A stretch of 64,000 bases of DNA from Segatella albensis DSM 11370 = JCM 12258 (GTDB lineage Bacteria; Bacteroidota; Bacteroidia; Bacteroidales; Bacteroidaceae), in contig NZ_AUFP01000010.1 of the NCBI RefSeq assembly GCF_000426565.1, positions 1 to 64,000 of the forward strand. Reading direction: 5' to 3'. The notes beneath the pieces were generated by a model that was given only the letters and a program-made list of their open reading frames with translations, did not search any database and was not told the origin of the DNA. The position numbers were made by a program, and so were the translations under genes. Position 1 is the first letter of the stretch. Each line of letters starts with the position of its first letter. Shown piece by piece: positions 35,943 to 45,756 of the stretch.

Positions 35943-35961
35943 TTTTTCTGAAATATAAGAA

Positions 35962-36031
35962 GTGCCGGCAACAGAAGATACCGGCACATAAAAGAATCGA
36001 GTTGAATCCTTACGGCCTCAACTCGATTTTT
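35962..36031 (+). terminator. Two successive hairpins ending the hydrolase transcript
   Basis: GTGCCGG (35962-35968) pairs with CCGGCAC (35981-35987). Then AATCGAGTTGA (35995-36005) pairs with TCAACTCGATT (36018-36028), followed by a T run to 36031. The second has the form of an intrinsic terminator and separates this gene from the convergent peptidase. Confidence 0.85.
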
Positions 36032-36054
36032 GTATTAAAATATATGACAACGAC

Positions 36055-38880
36055 TTATTTCTTCTGAGTTGCGGTCATAATGATCTCTGCATGATTGCCA
36101 CCGGCGAGGATCACATTCTTGAGGAATGCTGATATTGCCTTAGCATCTGTAGCACTTACGGTCTTCTTGTAATCGGTATGCATGTCGATGCCACGCTCCA
36201 CGAAAGTGCGGAGGACACCTAACCAATAGCCATTAGTCTTGGCATCTACATCAGCTTGCTTCAGGAGAATCTGCTGAGCCTTAACCAAGTCGGCAGCATC
36301 AGGATTAGCGATAGTCTCGTCCATACCTGTGAAGAAGCATGGTACGGCCTCTTTCTGCTTATCCGGATTGAGTTGAGCACTACCGGTAATAGTATATACG
36401 GCCTTGTTGGCATTAGGATCTACATCATAATCACTAGAAGCACCTGCATGATAAGCTGCACTCAGGTTCTCACGGATGCTACGATTGTATTTCATCTCGA
36501 GCAGACGACCTGCAATATCTACGACTACATTGTTCTGCAGGGTATAATCTACCTTGTTAGAACGCCACTCTTCGGTAGCCTGGCTCTGTGGATTAGCCAT
36601 CTCCTTGGTGAAATTATTCTTCAGCTCACCCTTATAGGTCTGGAACTCTTTCACAGCAAACTTACTCTTAGAAGTAGGCAGCGATGCGATATATTGCTCG
36701 ATGAATGGTTTGATAACAGCCTCATCAAAGTTTCCGACGAAATAGAAGGTGAAGTCCTTGGCATTATTGAAGAATGCCTTGTAAGCCTTCATGATAAAAT
36801 CGTAGTCGAGTTTCTTCACATCCTCGCTCTTTGGAGTACGGAAGAACTTATTGCCCTTATAGATTGTACTGTTGACAGAATCCTGATATACCATATCTGG
36901 GTTCTCGCTCTGATTGGCCAGATAAGTTACATAGGTATTCTTCAGATTCTCGAAACTCTTCTCGTCCTTGCTGACAGCATTAAACTTCTGATAGATGAGT
37001 TGGAAGAGGGTCTCCAGATCCTTTGGAGTAGAAGCACCAGAAAGGCCGTGGTTATAGTTATTCATGAAGATATTAGCAGAAGCCTGCTTACCGGCAAGAG
37101 CCTTGTCGAGTTCGGTATTAGAGAAATTACCAAGTCCACTGGCTCTTAAGGCCATCGAAGCAAAGGTTAAGTTGGCAGCATCTTTCTCCGGATAATTTAC
37201 AGCACCACCCTTATCGACTGCCATGAAGCGAACTTCGTCATCCTTGAAGTCGGTCTTCTTCAGAATTACTTTTGCACCATTAGAAAGAACGTATTGCTTA
37301 TAACCCAACTTCTGATTCTCTGAGGTCTTGACGATTTTGCCGGCCTTTGGCATCTGTGCCACCAGTGGTTCTTGCTTTACGTTGTCCACATAAGCTTCTA
37401 CCTTGGCATTGCGAACCTTAGCGACAACATCGGCAAGTTCCTTCTCTGTAGGATAGGTATTACCATCTTTCTCCTGAAGCATAGCAAAGGTTACGAGATT
37501 GGTGTCGCTCTCTGAGATATAATTCTTAGCATATTCGTTGACAGCCTCAACAGGAATGTTTGGCACTATCATGTTCATCAACTTATACTCATCCTCTACA
37601 GAAGGGATTGGTTCGTTGGCGATGAAGTTGGCAACATACTGACTGGTGAACTGTTCGTTCTTCATCTTGTCACGATTGGTATAAGCCTTCTCCAAAGAAC
37701 TTAGATAGTCGGCCTTGGCACGGGCATATTCTGTAGCTGTGAAGCCATAGTCGTGCAGACGTTTCAGTTCGAGCAATGCTGCCTCAAGGGCTTCCTTGGT
37801 AAGACCCGACTTAGCAACTGTCTGCAACTGGAAAGCGCCTTTGGTACGAGATATCAGGAAATCACCCTCACCGGCACTTGCCTGAAGGAATGGACAATTT
37901 GGCTCGTTTGCCTTTTCTGCAAAGCGGGCATTGATCATACTGCTAAGAACATCCTTGATATAGTTCTCTATGAGATAGTCGACAGTACCCTTCAATGAGT
38001 CTGGACGAACTTCGTTCTTCATCATGGTAAGGATAACATCAAACTGCATCTCCTTATCCTTATCTACTACATAGATAGGTTTGTCATTGTCCGGTACCAT
38101 CACAGGGATTACCTTAGCTGCATTGGCTGGCACCTTGATACCACCAAAGAGTTCCTTGATCTTGGCTTCTATCTTATTCACATCGACATCACCTACGACA
38201 ATGATAGCTTGGTTGTCCGGACGATACCATTTACGATAATAAGCACGAAGGGTTTCCGGATTGCATCCGTCAATGATACTCATCAGTCCGATTGGCATAC
38301 GATAGCCGTATTTGTTACCGGCATAGAGTGCTGGGAGTGAGCGCTCAAGCATGCGCTGCTGTCCTACCATGCGCATACGATACTCGTTATGTACCACATC
38401 ACGCTCATCATCAATAGCCTTCTTGGTGAGGGAGATTCCATTAGACCAGTCTTTCAGAATCAACATACATGAGTCTACTGCTGTAGGACGAACGGTAGGT
38501 ACATCGGTAAAGTAATAGACGGTCTGGTCGATGCTGGTATAAGCATTCAGATTACGACCATACTCTACACCGATACTCTGCAGATACTCCTGCAGATCAT
38601 TATCCTTGAAATGGTCGGTACCATTAAAGGCAAGATGCTCCAAAAGATGGGCAAGACCACGCTGGTCATCATTCTCATTGATAGAGCCTACTTTCTGAGC
38701 GATGTAGAAACTAGCGACATGTTCAGGATAAGCATTGTGACGAATGTAATAGGTAAGTCCATTATCCAATCGACCGATCTTCACATTCTTGTCAACAGGA
38801 ATCAATGGCATCTGCTGTGCCATCAGATTGCCTGCGCCGAGCAATACTACGGCGGCAACAAATAAACGTTTTAATCTCAT
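36055..38880 (-). CDS. M16 family metallopeptidase, exported
   Basis: A 941-residue zinc peptidase of the insulinase/pitrilysin family with two tandem M16 halves. The signal peptide ends NLMAQQ at about residue 22. The inverted zinc motif HLLEH lies near residue 77 (RGLAHLLEHLAFNGT), and the downstream DERDVVHNEY supplies the third ligand Glu. The second half (about 510-941) lacks the motif, as is usual for the inactive partner domain. It probably degrades peptides in the periplasm. It is single in its transcript, with convergent neighbours. Confidence 0.92.
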   Translation of the reverse strand: MRLKRLFVAAVVLLGAGNLMAQQMPLIPVDKNVKIGRLDNGLTYYIRHNAYPEHVASFYIAQKVGSINENDDQRGLAHLLEHLAFNGTDHFKDNDLQEYLQSIGVEYGRNLNAYTSIDQTVYYFTDVPTVRPTAVDSCMLILKDWSNGISLTKKAIDDERDVVHNEYRMRMVGQQRMLERSLPALYAGNKYGYRMPIGLMSIIDGCNPETLRAYYRKWYRPDNQAIIVVGDVDVNKIEAKIKELFGGIKVPANAAKVIPVMVPDNDKPIYVVDKDKEMQFDVILTMMKNEVRPDSLKGTVDYLIENYIKDVLSSMINARFAEKANEPNCPFLQASAGEGDFLISRTKGAFQLQTVAKSGLTKEALEAALLELKRLHDYGFTATEYARAKADYLSSLEKAYTNRDKMKNEQFTSQYVANFIANEPIPSVEDEYKLMNMIVPNIPVEAVNEYAKNYISESDTNLVTFAMLQEKDGNTYPTEKELADVVAKVRNAKVEAYVDNVKQEPLVAQMPKAGKIVKTSENQKLGYKQYVLSNGAKVILKKTDFKDDEVRFMAVDKGGAVNYPEKDAANLTFASMALRASGLGNFSNTELDKALAGKQASANIFMNNYNHGLSGASTPKDLETLFQLIYQKFNAVSKDEKSFENLKNTYVTYLANQSENPDMVYQDSVNSTIYKGNKFFRTPKSEDVKKLDYDFIMKAYKAFFNNAKDFTFYFVGNFDEAVIKPFIEQYIASLPTSKSKFAVKEFQTYKGELKNNFTKEMANPQSQATEEWRSNKVDYTLQNNVVVDIAGRLLEMKYNRSIRENLSAAYHAGASSDYDVDPNANKAVYTITGSAQLNPDKQKEAVPCFFTGMDETIANPDAADLVKAQQILLKQADVDAKTNGYWLGVLRTFVERGIDMHTDYKKTVSATDAKAISAFLKNVILAGGNHAEIIMTATQKK

Positions 38881-38936
38881 AAATAATAATTAAAATTAGG
38901 TATTCTTATTTTTTTCTCTCATTACTCACACAGAAA

Positions 38937-38967
38937 TCAGGGCTATGCTATATAGCATCAACCCTGA
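38937..38967 (-). terminator. Hairpin after the DUF2807 gene
   Basis: TCAGGG (38937-38942) and CCCTGA (38962-38967) enclose a nested palindrome ATGCTATATAGCAT (38945-38958). On the minus strand it is followed by TTTCTGTG. It probably ends the ABC-DUF2807 operon. Confidence 0.55.
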
Positions 38968-39009
38968 AAACTTACATAATCAAAAAACGGATGGTTTATC
39001 CTTTTATTG

Positions 39010-39729
39010 TTACCACTTCGTGGTTTTATCTTCGATGTCACCGGAACCGGCAACACTATTATTAACACTCTTACAGGTTCCTTTGAGGGTGATATCGCCA
39101 GAGCCTGCAACGGAGTTTTGTACATAACCTACATGATCCATAAACAAATCGAGGTCTCCACTTCCTGCTATGGAGTTCTCCACATTCTCTGCTTTGATAC
39201 GTTTCATGGTTATACTGCCACTGCCGGCTATAGAGTTTTCTAGATTCTTACAAACAACTGATGGGACGGTGATGTCTCCGGAACCTTCTATTGAGAAGTA
39301 AGCTTTATCACCTTTCATCTGGGATTTGGATACAAAGTTACCACTTCCTGACAAACTTACACTAGATAGATGTGGACCTATTATATAGATTGTACCACTA
39401 CAGTATTCGTTGCCAATGATCTTCACCCAGCTACCTTTTCTATCAAACTTCGAAGAACGCTCTTTTCTTTTGACGACAATTGTTCCGTTCTCGTTTTCTA
39501 CTTCAACTTGTTCAATTGATTTCTGACTAGCAACGATCTTCACCTGTGGTTTCTCACCATATGCATACTCTACATCAAAGGCACCATAAGTTCTTAGAGC
39601 ATTGAAATCAGCGACATCAATTACCTTCGTAACCTTAGGACTCTTATCCGTATCTGCACTACATTCTATACGACATGATGTCAAAGCCAAAACCATTCCT
39701 ATCATGGCTATAAAATAAAATTTCTTCAT
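39010..39729 (-). CDS. DUF2807 (GIN-domain) lipoprotein
   Basis: A 239-residue lipoprotein (LALTSCRIE). The C-terminal half is a ladder of near-identical units: GSGNF, EGSGDI, AGSGSI, AGSGDL, AGSGDI and AGSGDI, each separated by about 20 residues, the right-handed beta-helix pattern of DUF2807 (putative auto-transporter adhesin head GIN). It follows the ABC permease by 12 bp and is likely the last gene of that operon. Such proteins are common in Bacteroidota envelopes; function unknown. Confidence 0.88.
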   Translation of the reverse strand: MKKFYFIAMIGMVLALTSCRIECSADTDKSPKVTKVIDVADFNALRTYGAFDVEYAYGEKPQVKIVASQKSIEQVEVENENGTIVVKRKERSSKFDRKGSWVKIIGNEYCSGTIYIIGPHLSSVSLSGSGNFVSKSQMKGDKAYFSIEGSGDITVPSVVCKNLENSIAGSGSITMKRIKAENVENSIAGSGDLDLFMDHVGYVQNSVAGSGDITLKGTCKSVNNSVAGSGDIEDKTTKW

Positions 39730-39741
39730 CTCTCTATTTAT

Positions 39742-40524
39742 TTAAAGGTTAATCCATTTATTATTGATTACTTGTATACGACCCATGATGCGGTAAGACA
39801 GATAATAATTGAAAAGTATTACCACAAAGAAACCGAGGTCGGTAAGTATATTGGTCAATGCACTATCATAGAAGTATACTGCATACCCATAATCACAGAG
39901 TTTTCCTCCTATCCATACGGCAACAATACTTAAACATGTTGTTACAGCAAAGATAATCGCCGTGGTAACAAGACAAGCATGCTTACGTATCAAGGCACCT
40001 CCTACCATATACAGAGAATGACCCCAGAAGTAGAGGATTAGGATAGCTTCCCCTAATGTCATTCTATCGCCTTTAATGACCAGATTACTATTTGAATGCC
40101 ACAAAGCGTCTATGATATAACTGTTGGAAACGGTTCTGTCGATAGCAGAGTTCAATAGCCATTGACTAACATCGGCTGCCACGATTCCAACTGCAAGAAG
40201 AAGTATACTTCCTACCGTCACCATCAGATAGTTGGCGGCAAACTTCTCCAAGGTACTACCTGGAAGCATCATATAACTGATACGCTGTTGCTTGGTCTTC
40301 ATATTTCCTACAATAGCGCCACCGCTGATGACCAAAAATACCGATCCCATAACAGTAGTAAGCACTGGTACGACATCCCCATCTCCACCTACTCTGCTAA
40401 AGAACATCATAAAAAAGAAGAGGGTAAAATAGATACCGAAGAACTTCTTTATCAATGTACCTTTACTATTTATCAACGACCATTCGGCCACATTTCTGAA
40501 TCTATGTATATTGAAATCTATCAT
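39742..40524 (-). CDS. ABC transporter membrane subunit (second module)
   Basis: A 260-residue integral membrane protein with about six hydrophobic helices and no extracytoplasmic domain. It follows an ABC ATPase by 7 bp. It is about 40 residues shorter than the permease of the first module (41790-42695) but has the same type of start (RFRNVAEWSLINSK...FF). The pair probably exports a peptide or lipid, or acts in envelope stress sensing, as in YtrA-regulated transporters. Substrate unknown. Confidence 0.75.
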   Translation of the reverse strand: MIDFNIHRFRNVAEWSLINSKGTLIKKFFGIYFTLFFFMMFFSRVGGDGDVVPVLTTVMGSVFLVISGGAIVGNMKTKQQRISYMMLPGSTLEKFAANYLMVTVGSILLLAVGIVAADVSQWLLNSAIDRTVSNSYIIDALWHSNSNLVIKGDRMTLGEAILILYFWGHSLYMVGGALIRKHACLVTTAIIFAVTTCLSIVAVWIGGKLCDYGYAVYFYDSALTNILTDLGFFVVILFNYYLSYRIMGRIQVINNKWINL

Positions 40525-40531
40525 GACGTTC

Positions 40532-41359
40532 TTATAATTTTAATGTAATTCTTTCACGTGTCAATGCATTGAAGAGCAACTCTAAGTTGAGTTGGGTTTC
40601 CTCATCACCACTCTTGCGCTCACTCATCGTTATATAACCTTGCAAGGACGATTCCTTATAGACAACTCCATCCAGTTCACCTGGCTGGCGATATGAGAAA
40701 CAGTAATGGTCTGTGATATTCACCGTTGATGTATCGAGAAGGATCTGTCCATTGTCCAAGACGATGATATGGTCGAGCATGGATTCTACATCATGCACCT
40801 GATGAGTAGAGATGATAATGGTTTGATCTTCGCGCATATTCTGTGCGATAACCTTACGGAACAAACTCTTTGAAGGAATATCGAGTCCGTTGGTAGGCTC
40901 ATCCATCAAAAGATAACGGGTTCCAGAGGCCAGGGCAACACTCATATATACCTTCTTCTTCTGTCCCATAGACAACTCCTTGAGGTTGACGTTGCGACTT
41001 ATCTCAAAATCCATCAGACACTTATAGAGTACATCTTCGCTGAAATTCGGATAAAACATCTTATGCATAGATACGAGTTGCTTCATCGACACGTTAGGCA
41101 TCTCATATTCCTCCGGTACGATAAAGATATCGCGAAGAGCCTCCGGATCACGGTTCTTCATATCCTTACCATCTACTATGATATTTCCACCTTTCGTTCT
41201 CAACAAACCGGCAATAAGATAAAGTAATGTACTTTTACCCATACCGTTCTTACCCAGTAAGCCATAAATACAATTTTCCTGTAAGTTCAATGTCAGGTCA
41301 TCATATACGTGATGACTGCTACCAGGATAATTAAAAGCTACGTGATTAATCTCTATCAT
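40532..41359 (-). CDS. ABC transporter ATP-binding subunit (second module)
   Basis: A 275-residue ATPase. Walker A is GKNGMGKST, the signature motif is LSMGQKKKV (a variant of LSGGQ), Walker B is LLMDEPTNGLD, and the switch His is in IIISTHQVHDVE. A C-terminal regulatory tail of about 60 residues is similar to that of the first-module ATPase, so the two modules look like an old duplication. It lies between the GntR regulator (23 bp) and its permease (7 bp). Confidence 0.92.
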   Translation of the reverse strand: MIEINHVAFNYPGSSHHVYDDLTLNLQENCIYGLLGKNGMGKSTLLYLIAGLLRTKGGNIIVDGKDMKNRDPEALRDIFIVPEEYEMPNVSMKQLVSMHKMFYPNFSEDVLYKCLMDFEISRNVNLKELSMGQKKKVYMSVALASGTRYLLMDEPTNGLDIPSKSLFRKVIAQNMREDQTIIISTHQVHDVESMLDHIIVLDNGQILLDTSTVNITDHYCFSYRQPGELDGVVYKESSLQGYITMSERKSGDEETQLNLELLFNALTRERITLKL

Positions 41360-41382
41360 ATTTTTTTACGAATGTAAGTTTT

Positions 41383-41739
41383 TTACTTTTGTTTATTCCA
41401 TGCTTCTTCGATATCCTTGATATCTACATGAAGCAACTTCATCTGGCGAAAGAGCTCCGGCAACGTGTTGTTGATGAAATCTTTCTTACGTGACACGAGT
41501 ATCTGGTCATGGGCACCCGGACTCACGAAGTATCCCAGTCCTCGCTTGTTATAGATAATTTCATTCCGAGCCAGTAAATCGTATGCCTTCACGGCGGTGT
41601 TGGTATTAACCTCTAGTGTCACCGCATATTCCCTCACACTGGGGATACGATCATCGGCTTTATACGTGCCCGCGATGATGTCATCGCAAAGGCGCTCGGC
41701 CATCTGAATATATATTGCTTTGTCACTACTAAAATTCAT
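41383..41739 (-). CDS. GntR-family (YtrA-type) regulator
   Basis: A 118-residue repressor-like protein. An N-terminal winged helix (QMAERLCDDIIAGTYKADDR, IPSVREYAVTLEVNTNTAVK) is followed by only about 40 residues, as in the YtrA subfamily that controls ABC transporters in response to cell-envelope stress. It sits between two ABC modules and likely represses the whole row from the promoter at 44.2 kb, where a dyad overlaps the expected transcription start. Confidence 0.9.
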   Translation of the reverse strand: MNFSSDKAIYIQMAERLCDDIIAGTYKADDRIPSVREYAVTLEVNTNTAVKAYDLLARNEIIYNKRGLGYFVSPGAHDQILVSRKKDFINNTLPELFRQMKLLHVDIKDIEEAWNKQK

Positions 41740-41789
41740 ATACTATATACTATTTTTAAGAGACGTTTCCTGATTCTTTGCTTTTAGGA

Positions 41790-42695
41790 TTATTTGTTCA
41801 TTTCCAGTTGACGACGACAGAACCTCTTATACGAACGTGGAAGAAGTACCAATCCGACGACGAAAGACAATCCCATAAGCACAACACTTATTCTCATGAC
41901 GCTATTCACAATCTCAGTAAATATGATTCCGGAATCGCTGACATGATCGAATACACCTGAAGTTGCTATGTAAATTCCCATACCCAAGGCTCCAAACACG
42001 AATAAGGCACAATATATGCCTAAGCCCCATAATGCTGTATACAACCATGCATTGCGACGGAAACGGGTTCCGGCCCAAATCAATATCATACCTAAACCAA
42101 CATAACTGATATAAACCATCGGTAGGTACATATTTTTGCAAAATCCTGTGACTCCCAATTCTTCCAACACACCGGAAGAACCATACAAGGCGAGACTTTC
42201 GTTTACAAAACCACTATTAAAAGGATAGATGACGAGTAAACTGATGGCATAGCCTAGACTATGGGCTACCAGGCCTGCTAAACTTATCAGTGAGACATAG
42301 GCGACACGACTACTCCACTTCTCCAGATTAGTAGCAGGAAGGGTAAGGAAGTCGATCTCCTGTTTTCTGTCTTGGAGATTTGCAAACACACGGGTCATGA
42401 TAACGAAAGAGGCTATTCCCCAGACATACGAAGCATACGATGCTGCTGTCAATACGGCCATCACGTTTTCATGAGTAAAGAAGGCCAAGAACTTCTTGAG
42501 ACTCTCCGGAGCTTTCGTAATATCCGTGTTTAAGCCTGCTATACTATCGGCACCGACAAATCCAAAACCAACAAGCGTATAAATAGCAAAGACAAGACCT
42601 GTGATGACTCCGAGGATGATTAGGATTTTCTTTTTATTGAGTAAGAAATCATTTTTGAGGAGTCTCAGGAATCTATTTCTGTTGAATTGTGTCAT
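41790..42695 (-). CDS. ABC transporter membrane subunit (first module)
   Basis: A 301-residue integral membrane protein with six or seven hydrophobic helices. The short cytoplasmic motif DRKQEIDFLTLPATNLEKW is also seen in shorter form in the second permease (KQQRISYMMLPGSTLEKF), supporting duplication. It follows its ATPase by 9 bp. Substrate unknown. Confidence 0.78.
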   Translation of the reverse strand: MTQFNRNRFLRLLKNDFLLNKKKILIILGVITGLVFAIYTLVGFGFVGADSIAGLNTDITKAPESLKKFLAFFTHENVMAVLTAASYASYVWGIASFVIMTRVFANLQDRKQEIDFLTLPATNLEKWSSRVAYVSLISLAGLVAHSLGYAISLLVIYPFNSGFVNESLALYGSSGVLEELGVTGFCKNMYLPMVYISYVGLGMILIWAGTRFRRNAWLYTALWGLGIYCALFVFGALGMGIYIATSGVFDHVSDSGIIFTEIVNSVMRISVVLMGLSFVVGLVLLPRSYKRFCRRQLEMNK

Positions 42696-42704
42696 AGCGG
42701 TATC

Positions 42705-43544
42705 TTATTTGATTTTTTTGTTGATTACAGCGTTAAAGAAGAGCTCCAGATTAACCGGAGTCTCTTCAGCGCATTTTTTATTGAGAGAGATCGTTGCATT
42801 GCCTTGTAAAGATGGTTCTGTATAGATCACATTATCGTCTACATCTCCAAGACTGCGATATTCAAATGTATACTTTTCTGCAATATCTGCCATCGATGCA
42901 TTGACCACACATCTATTGTCATCGAGGATAACGACATGGTCGAAAAGGCCTTCTACATCATGTACCAGATGGGTAGAGATGATGATGGTCTGATCTTCGC
43001 CCATACAGCGTGCCACCATCTTTCGGAAGATGCTCTTTGAAGGTATATCCAAACCATTTGTCGGTTCATCCATCATCAGAATCTTACAGCGGGTGGCTAA
43101 AGCGAAGCTTATCATCACCTTCTTTCTCTGTCCCAACGACAAACGGTTGAGCACCACACCTTCCGAGATACCGAACTCACGCAGATTGTTTTGCATCATC
43201 TCATAAGAGAAATCCCGATAGAATCCCGAACGCATCCCGAGATATTGCTTCAAAGAAACTTCGGGTAGTTCGAATTCATCTGGCAAGAAGTATATCTTCT
43301 CCAGTGTAGATATTTGACGCTCGGCTATATTCTCACCATCGATAAGCACCTCACCTACATTTCCTAAGTCATCGACTGTCGGGCGATAAAGTCCATTCAT
43401 CAGAGCAAGAAGTGTGGTCTTACCGGCTCCATTCTGCCCAAGCAATCCATAGATGCTGTTTTCCGCGATTTCCAGGTCAAGATGTACAAAGACTTTCCGG
43501 TCTTGTCCCTTATACCCAAATGTCAAATTTCTTGTTTCAATCAT
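42705..43544 (-). CDS. ABC transporter ATP-binding subunit (first module)
   Basis: A 279-residue ATPase. Walker A GQNGAGKTT, signature LSLGQRKKV, Walker B LMMDEPTNGLD, switch THLVHDVE. It has the same C-terminal extension and near-identical IPSKSIFRKMV segment as the second-module ATPase. It heads the transporter row behind the small DUF3836 gene. Confidence 0.92.
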   Translation of the reverse strand: MIETRNLTFGYKGQDRKVFVHLDLEIAENSIYGLLGQNGAGKTTLLALMNGLYRPTVDDLGNVGEVLIDGENIAERQISTLEKIYFLPDEFELPEVSLKQYLGMRSGFYRDFSYEMMQNNLREFGISEGVVLNRLSLGQRKKVMISFALATRCKILMMDEPTNGLDIPSKSIFRKMVARCMGEDQTIIISTHLVHDVEGLFDHVVILDDNRCVVNASMADIAEKYTFEYRSLGDVDDNVIYTEPSLQGNATISLNKKCAEETPVNLELFFNAVINKKIK

Positions 43545-43600
43545 AATCGTCTAGTTACTAATGATAAATGTAAGTGGTCAAAGTATGTAAGATAGAGTTC

Positions 43601-44098
43601 TTATTTTCCCAAGTTTCCTGTCACGGCATAATGTAAATCTTCTTGCGGATTCATGATCAAGACATTGTTTACCATGACATAGTCGTTATTTTTATTAAGT
43701 TCGTAAGTATTCACAGCCATAACGTTGTTCATAATCATTTTATAGTTCATCATCTGTTTTGCATCGTCAAACTTCTGTGTCTTCTTATTCCAATCGCGCC
43801 TTACAAGTATATATCCGTCAGGCGCATAGGTATATTTGAGTTCGTAAGCATTCTCCCAAGTGTTAGCGACTGAATTCCATCTCTTAACAGTCTTCTTCAC
43901 TAAGCGATTCTCAGAATCATAATCATAAGCATACTGCAACTTATTGAAGAGACCTTCATCTGTAGACTTTAGTACACGTACAGTCTCCACCTTGTTGCCA
44001 TTCATCTGAGCATTATAGGCAAAGCCACTCTGCTCCGGAGCATTCGCCATGTTGAAAAACATTGATGCTACTGTTGCTGCTGTGATAATTACTTCCAT
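43601..44098 (-). CDS. DUF3836-type small exported protein
   Basis: A 165-residue protein with a short hydrophobic N-terminus, then YDYDSENRLVKKTVKRWNS and YELKYTYAPDGYILVRRDWN, a beta-repeat resembling DUF3836 proteins, which are widespread in Bacteroides and Prevotella. It is first in the row before the ABC modules, so the GntR regulator likely controls it. Function unknown. Confidence 0.75.
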   Translation of the reverse strand: MEVIITAATVASMFFNMANAPEQSGFAYNAQMNGNKVETVRVLKSTDEGLFNKLQYAYDYDSENRLVKKTVKRWNSVANTWENAYELKYTYAPDGYILVRRDWNKKTQKFDDAKQMMNYKMIMNNVMAVNTYELNKNNDYVMVNNVLIMNPQEDLHYAVTGNLGK

Positions 44099-44181
44099 TT
44101 TCTTTAGTTTTTAGCGGCTGATTTAATTCAGCCAGGGGTGAGTCTTTATGGTTTATTATTCTCTGTTGTCATTTCTGTAGC

Positions 44182-44214
44182 AGTGTACTACTGTTGTATG
44201 ACACTGCAAAGATA
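44182..44214 (-). promoter_or_regulatory. Promoter and GntR operator candidate
   Basis: TATCTTTG on the minus strand (44207-44214) is a -7 element for the DUF3836-ABC row. AGTGT (44182-44186) and ACACT (44201-44205) form a dyad over the expected transcription start. AGTGTACTACT at 44182-44192 recurs at 44326-44336. This is a natural place for a YtrA-type repressor; binding is inferred. Confidence 0.55.
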
Positions 44215-44373
44215 TATACTACTTTGTTATCCTCCAAGTTTTTTGAGTAAAAGTATGCTGTATATTAACTTTATTTTAGAAATAAAGTCATACAAAAGCG
44301 AGAAATGAAATACTTTTTAAGAATTAGTGTACTACTTTGATAGCACACCTATATGTATTGGGCGTATTAGGTT

Positions 44374-45756
44374 TTAAATCTTCTGTATCCGGAATCCCTT
44401 CAACCAATTTCCCCAATACAAGCGTATTAGGAACATCCCTCCTCTGAAAGTCAACTCTATAGCCATTGCTATCCATACCCCCTTCAATCCCATACTCTGC
44501 GATAACCAATAGGCTAAGGTTAGACGCACAAACCACATCGAGCACAGATTGATGATGGCGGGCTTCAAGGTGTCACCAGCACCGACACATACTGAGGCTG
44601 TAATGATGGCTGCAGCAAAGAATGGTTCGGCAAAAGCCTCTATACGTAAGACGGTAGTACCCAACTCGCAGATGCTGTCAATGGGACTTAACAGACTCAT
44701 CAGTTCTGGGGCGAAGATATACATCACCAGTCCCATGAAGGCCATAACAAGCATACCTAATCTCACGGTAAGATGGGCGAAGTTCCGACAAAGGTCCATA
44801 CGCCCTGCCCCATGGGTCTGTCCTACCAATGTTGTCGCTGCATCACCAATACCATATCCTGGCATATAGCAGAGACTCTCCACGGTTATGGCGAAACTGT
44901 TAGAGGCGATGGCTATATTTCCCAAAGGTGCCACGATGAGGGTGCTCACGATCTGGGCTCCACTCATCAGTACGTTCTGTACTGCTATTGGTGCTGATAT
45001 CTTCAGTGCATTACGAAGATATCCCCACACCCATACAAAGGGGATATGGTCGATACGGAGGGCAAGGATCTTGCTCTTGAAGATGGCAAGATAGGCCATC
45101 ACACCGGAGGTGATGATAAAGGATAAGGATGTGCCGATGGCTGCTCCCACAACTCCTAAATGGAGTATATATATAAATAGGTAGTTGAAGACGATATCAA
45201 AGATGCAGTTGATGATGCTCATCATGGATGGGGTCTTCATATCTCCTGCGCATTTCAGCATACTTGCCGAGATGTGGAAAAGTAGGATGAATGGTAGGGT
45301 GAGAGAGAATATCAGAAAATATTTGGAACTGTCGCTGGCGATATCTGCTCCTCCACCTAACCAATATGGTAAGGAATGGTGTATGCCGATACCAATAGTG
45401 ACAAGGAGTATACTGAAGAACACGCCGCATATCAAGGCATGACGAAAGACTTGTCGGGCTTTCTGGAAGTCATTTGCTCCGATGAAATGTGCCACCTGAA
45501 CGGAAAAACCTGTCGCAAAGGCTCCCATCAATGATCCCATCAACCATGTGGTGGATTCTATCAGTCCAATACTTGCTGATGCTTTCGCACCAAGATGTCC
45601 TACCATGGAGGCATCAATGAAAAACATAAGCACAGAGGTAACTTGGGCCAGAATACTCGGAATACTCAACCCTACAATCAGATTCAACTTTTCTGTATTC
45701 GTAAGTTCCATACCATTACGAATACGCTCCAACAAACTGTCTGATTTCTTACTCAT
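44374..45756 (-). CDS. MATE-family multidrug/Na+ exporter
   Basis: A 460-residue inner-membrane antiporter with 12 hydrophobic helices in two halves (GLSIPSILAQVTSVLMFFID and LKISAPIAVQNVLMSGAQIV are the paired starts). NorM/DinF-type MATE proteins expel cationic drugs or metabolites against Na+ or H+. I start at MSKKSDSLLERI (45756). An in-frame ATG at 45819 would add MAIPLRNRLFCLFLC, whose DNA is a terminator-like hairpin, so it is better read as leader sequence. The gene is monocistronic with a leader of about 260 nt. Confidence 0.9.
   Translation of the reverse strand: MSKKSDSLLERIRNGMELTNTEKLNLIVGLSIPSILAQVTSVLMFFIDASMVGHLGAKASASIGLIESTTWLMGSLMGAFATGFSVQVAHFIGANDFQKARQVFRHALICGVFFSILLVTIGIGIHHSLPYWLGGGADIASDSSKYFLIFSLTLPFILLFHISASMLKCAGDMKTPSMMSIINCIFDIVFNYLFIYILHLGVVGAAIGTSLSFIITSGVMAYLAIFKSKILALRIDHIPFVWVWGYLRNALKISAPIAVQNVLMSGAQIVSTLIVAPLGNIAIASNSFAITVESLCYMPGYGIGDAATTLVGQTHGAGRMDLCRNFAHLTVRLGMLVMAFMGLVMYIFAPELMSLLSPIDSICELGTTVLRIEAFAEPFFAAAIITASVCVGAGDTLKPAIINLCSMWFVRLTLAYWLSQSMGLKGVWIAMAIELTFRGGMFLIRLYWGNWLKGFRIQKI

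Noticed and set aside
36256-37149. 297-codon open frame antisense to the M16 peptidase
   Set aside because: Mirror of a strongly coding frame; Ile/Leu-rich composition is typical of antisense frames.
44324-44545. Separate 73-residue gene at the end of the MATE gene
   Set aside because: It is the opposite-frame shadow of the MATE C-terminus.
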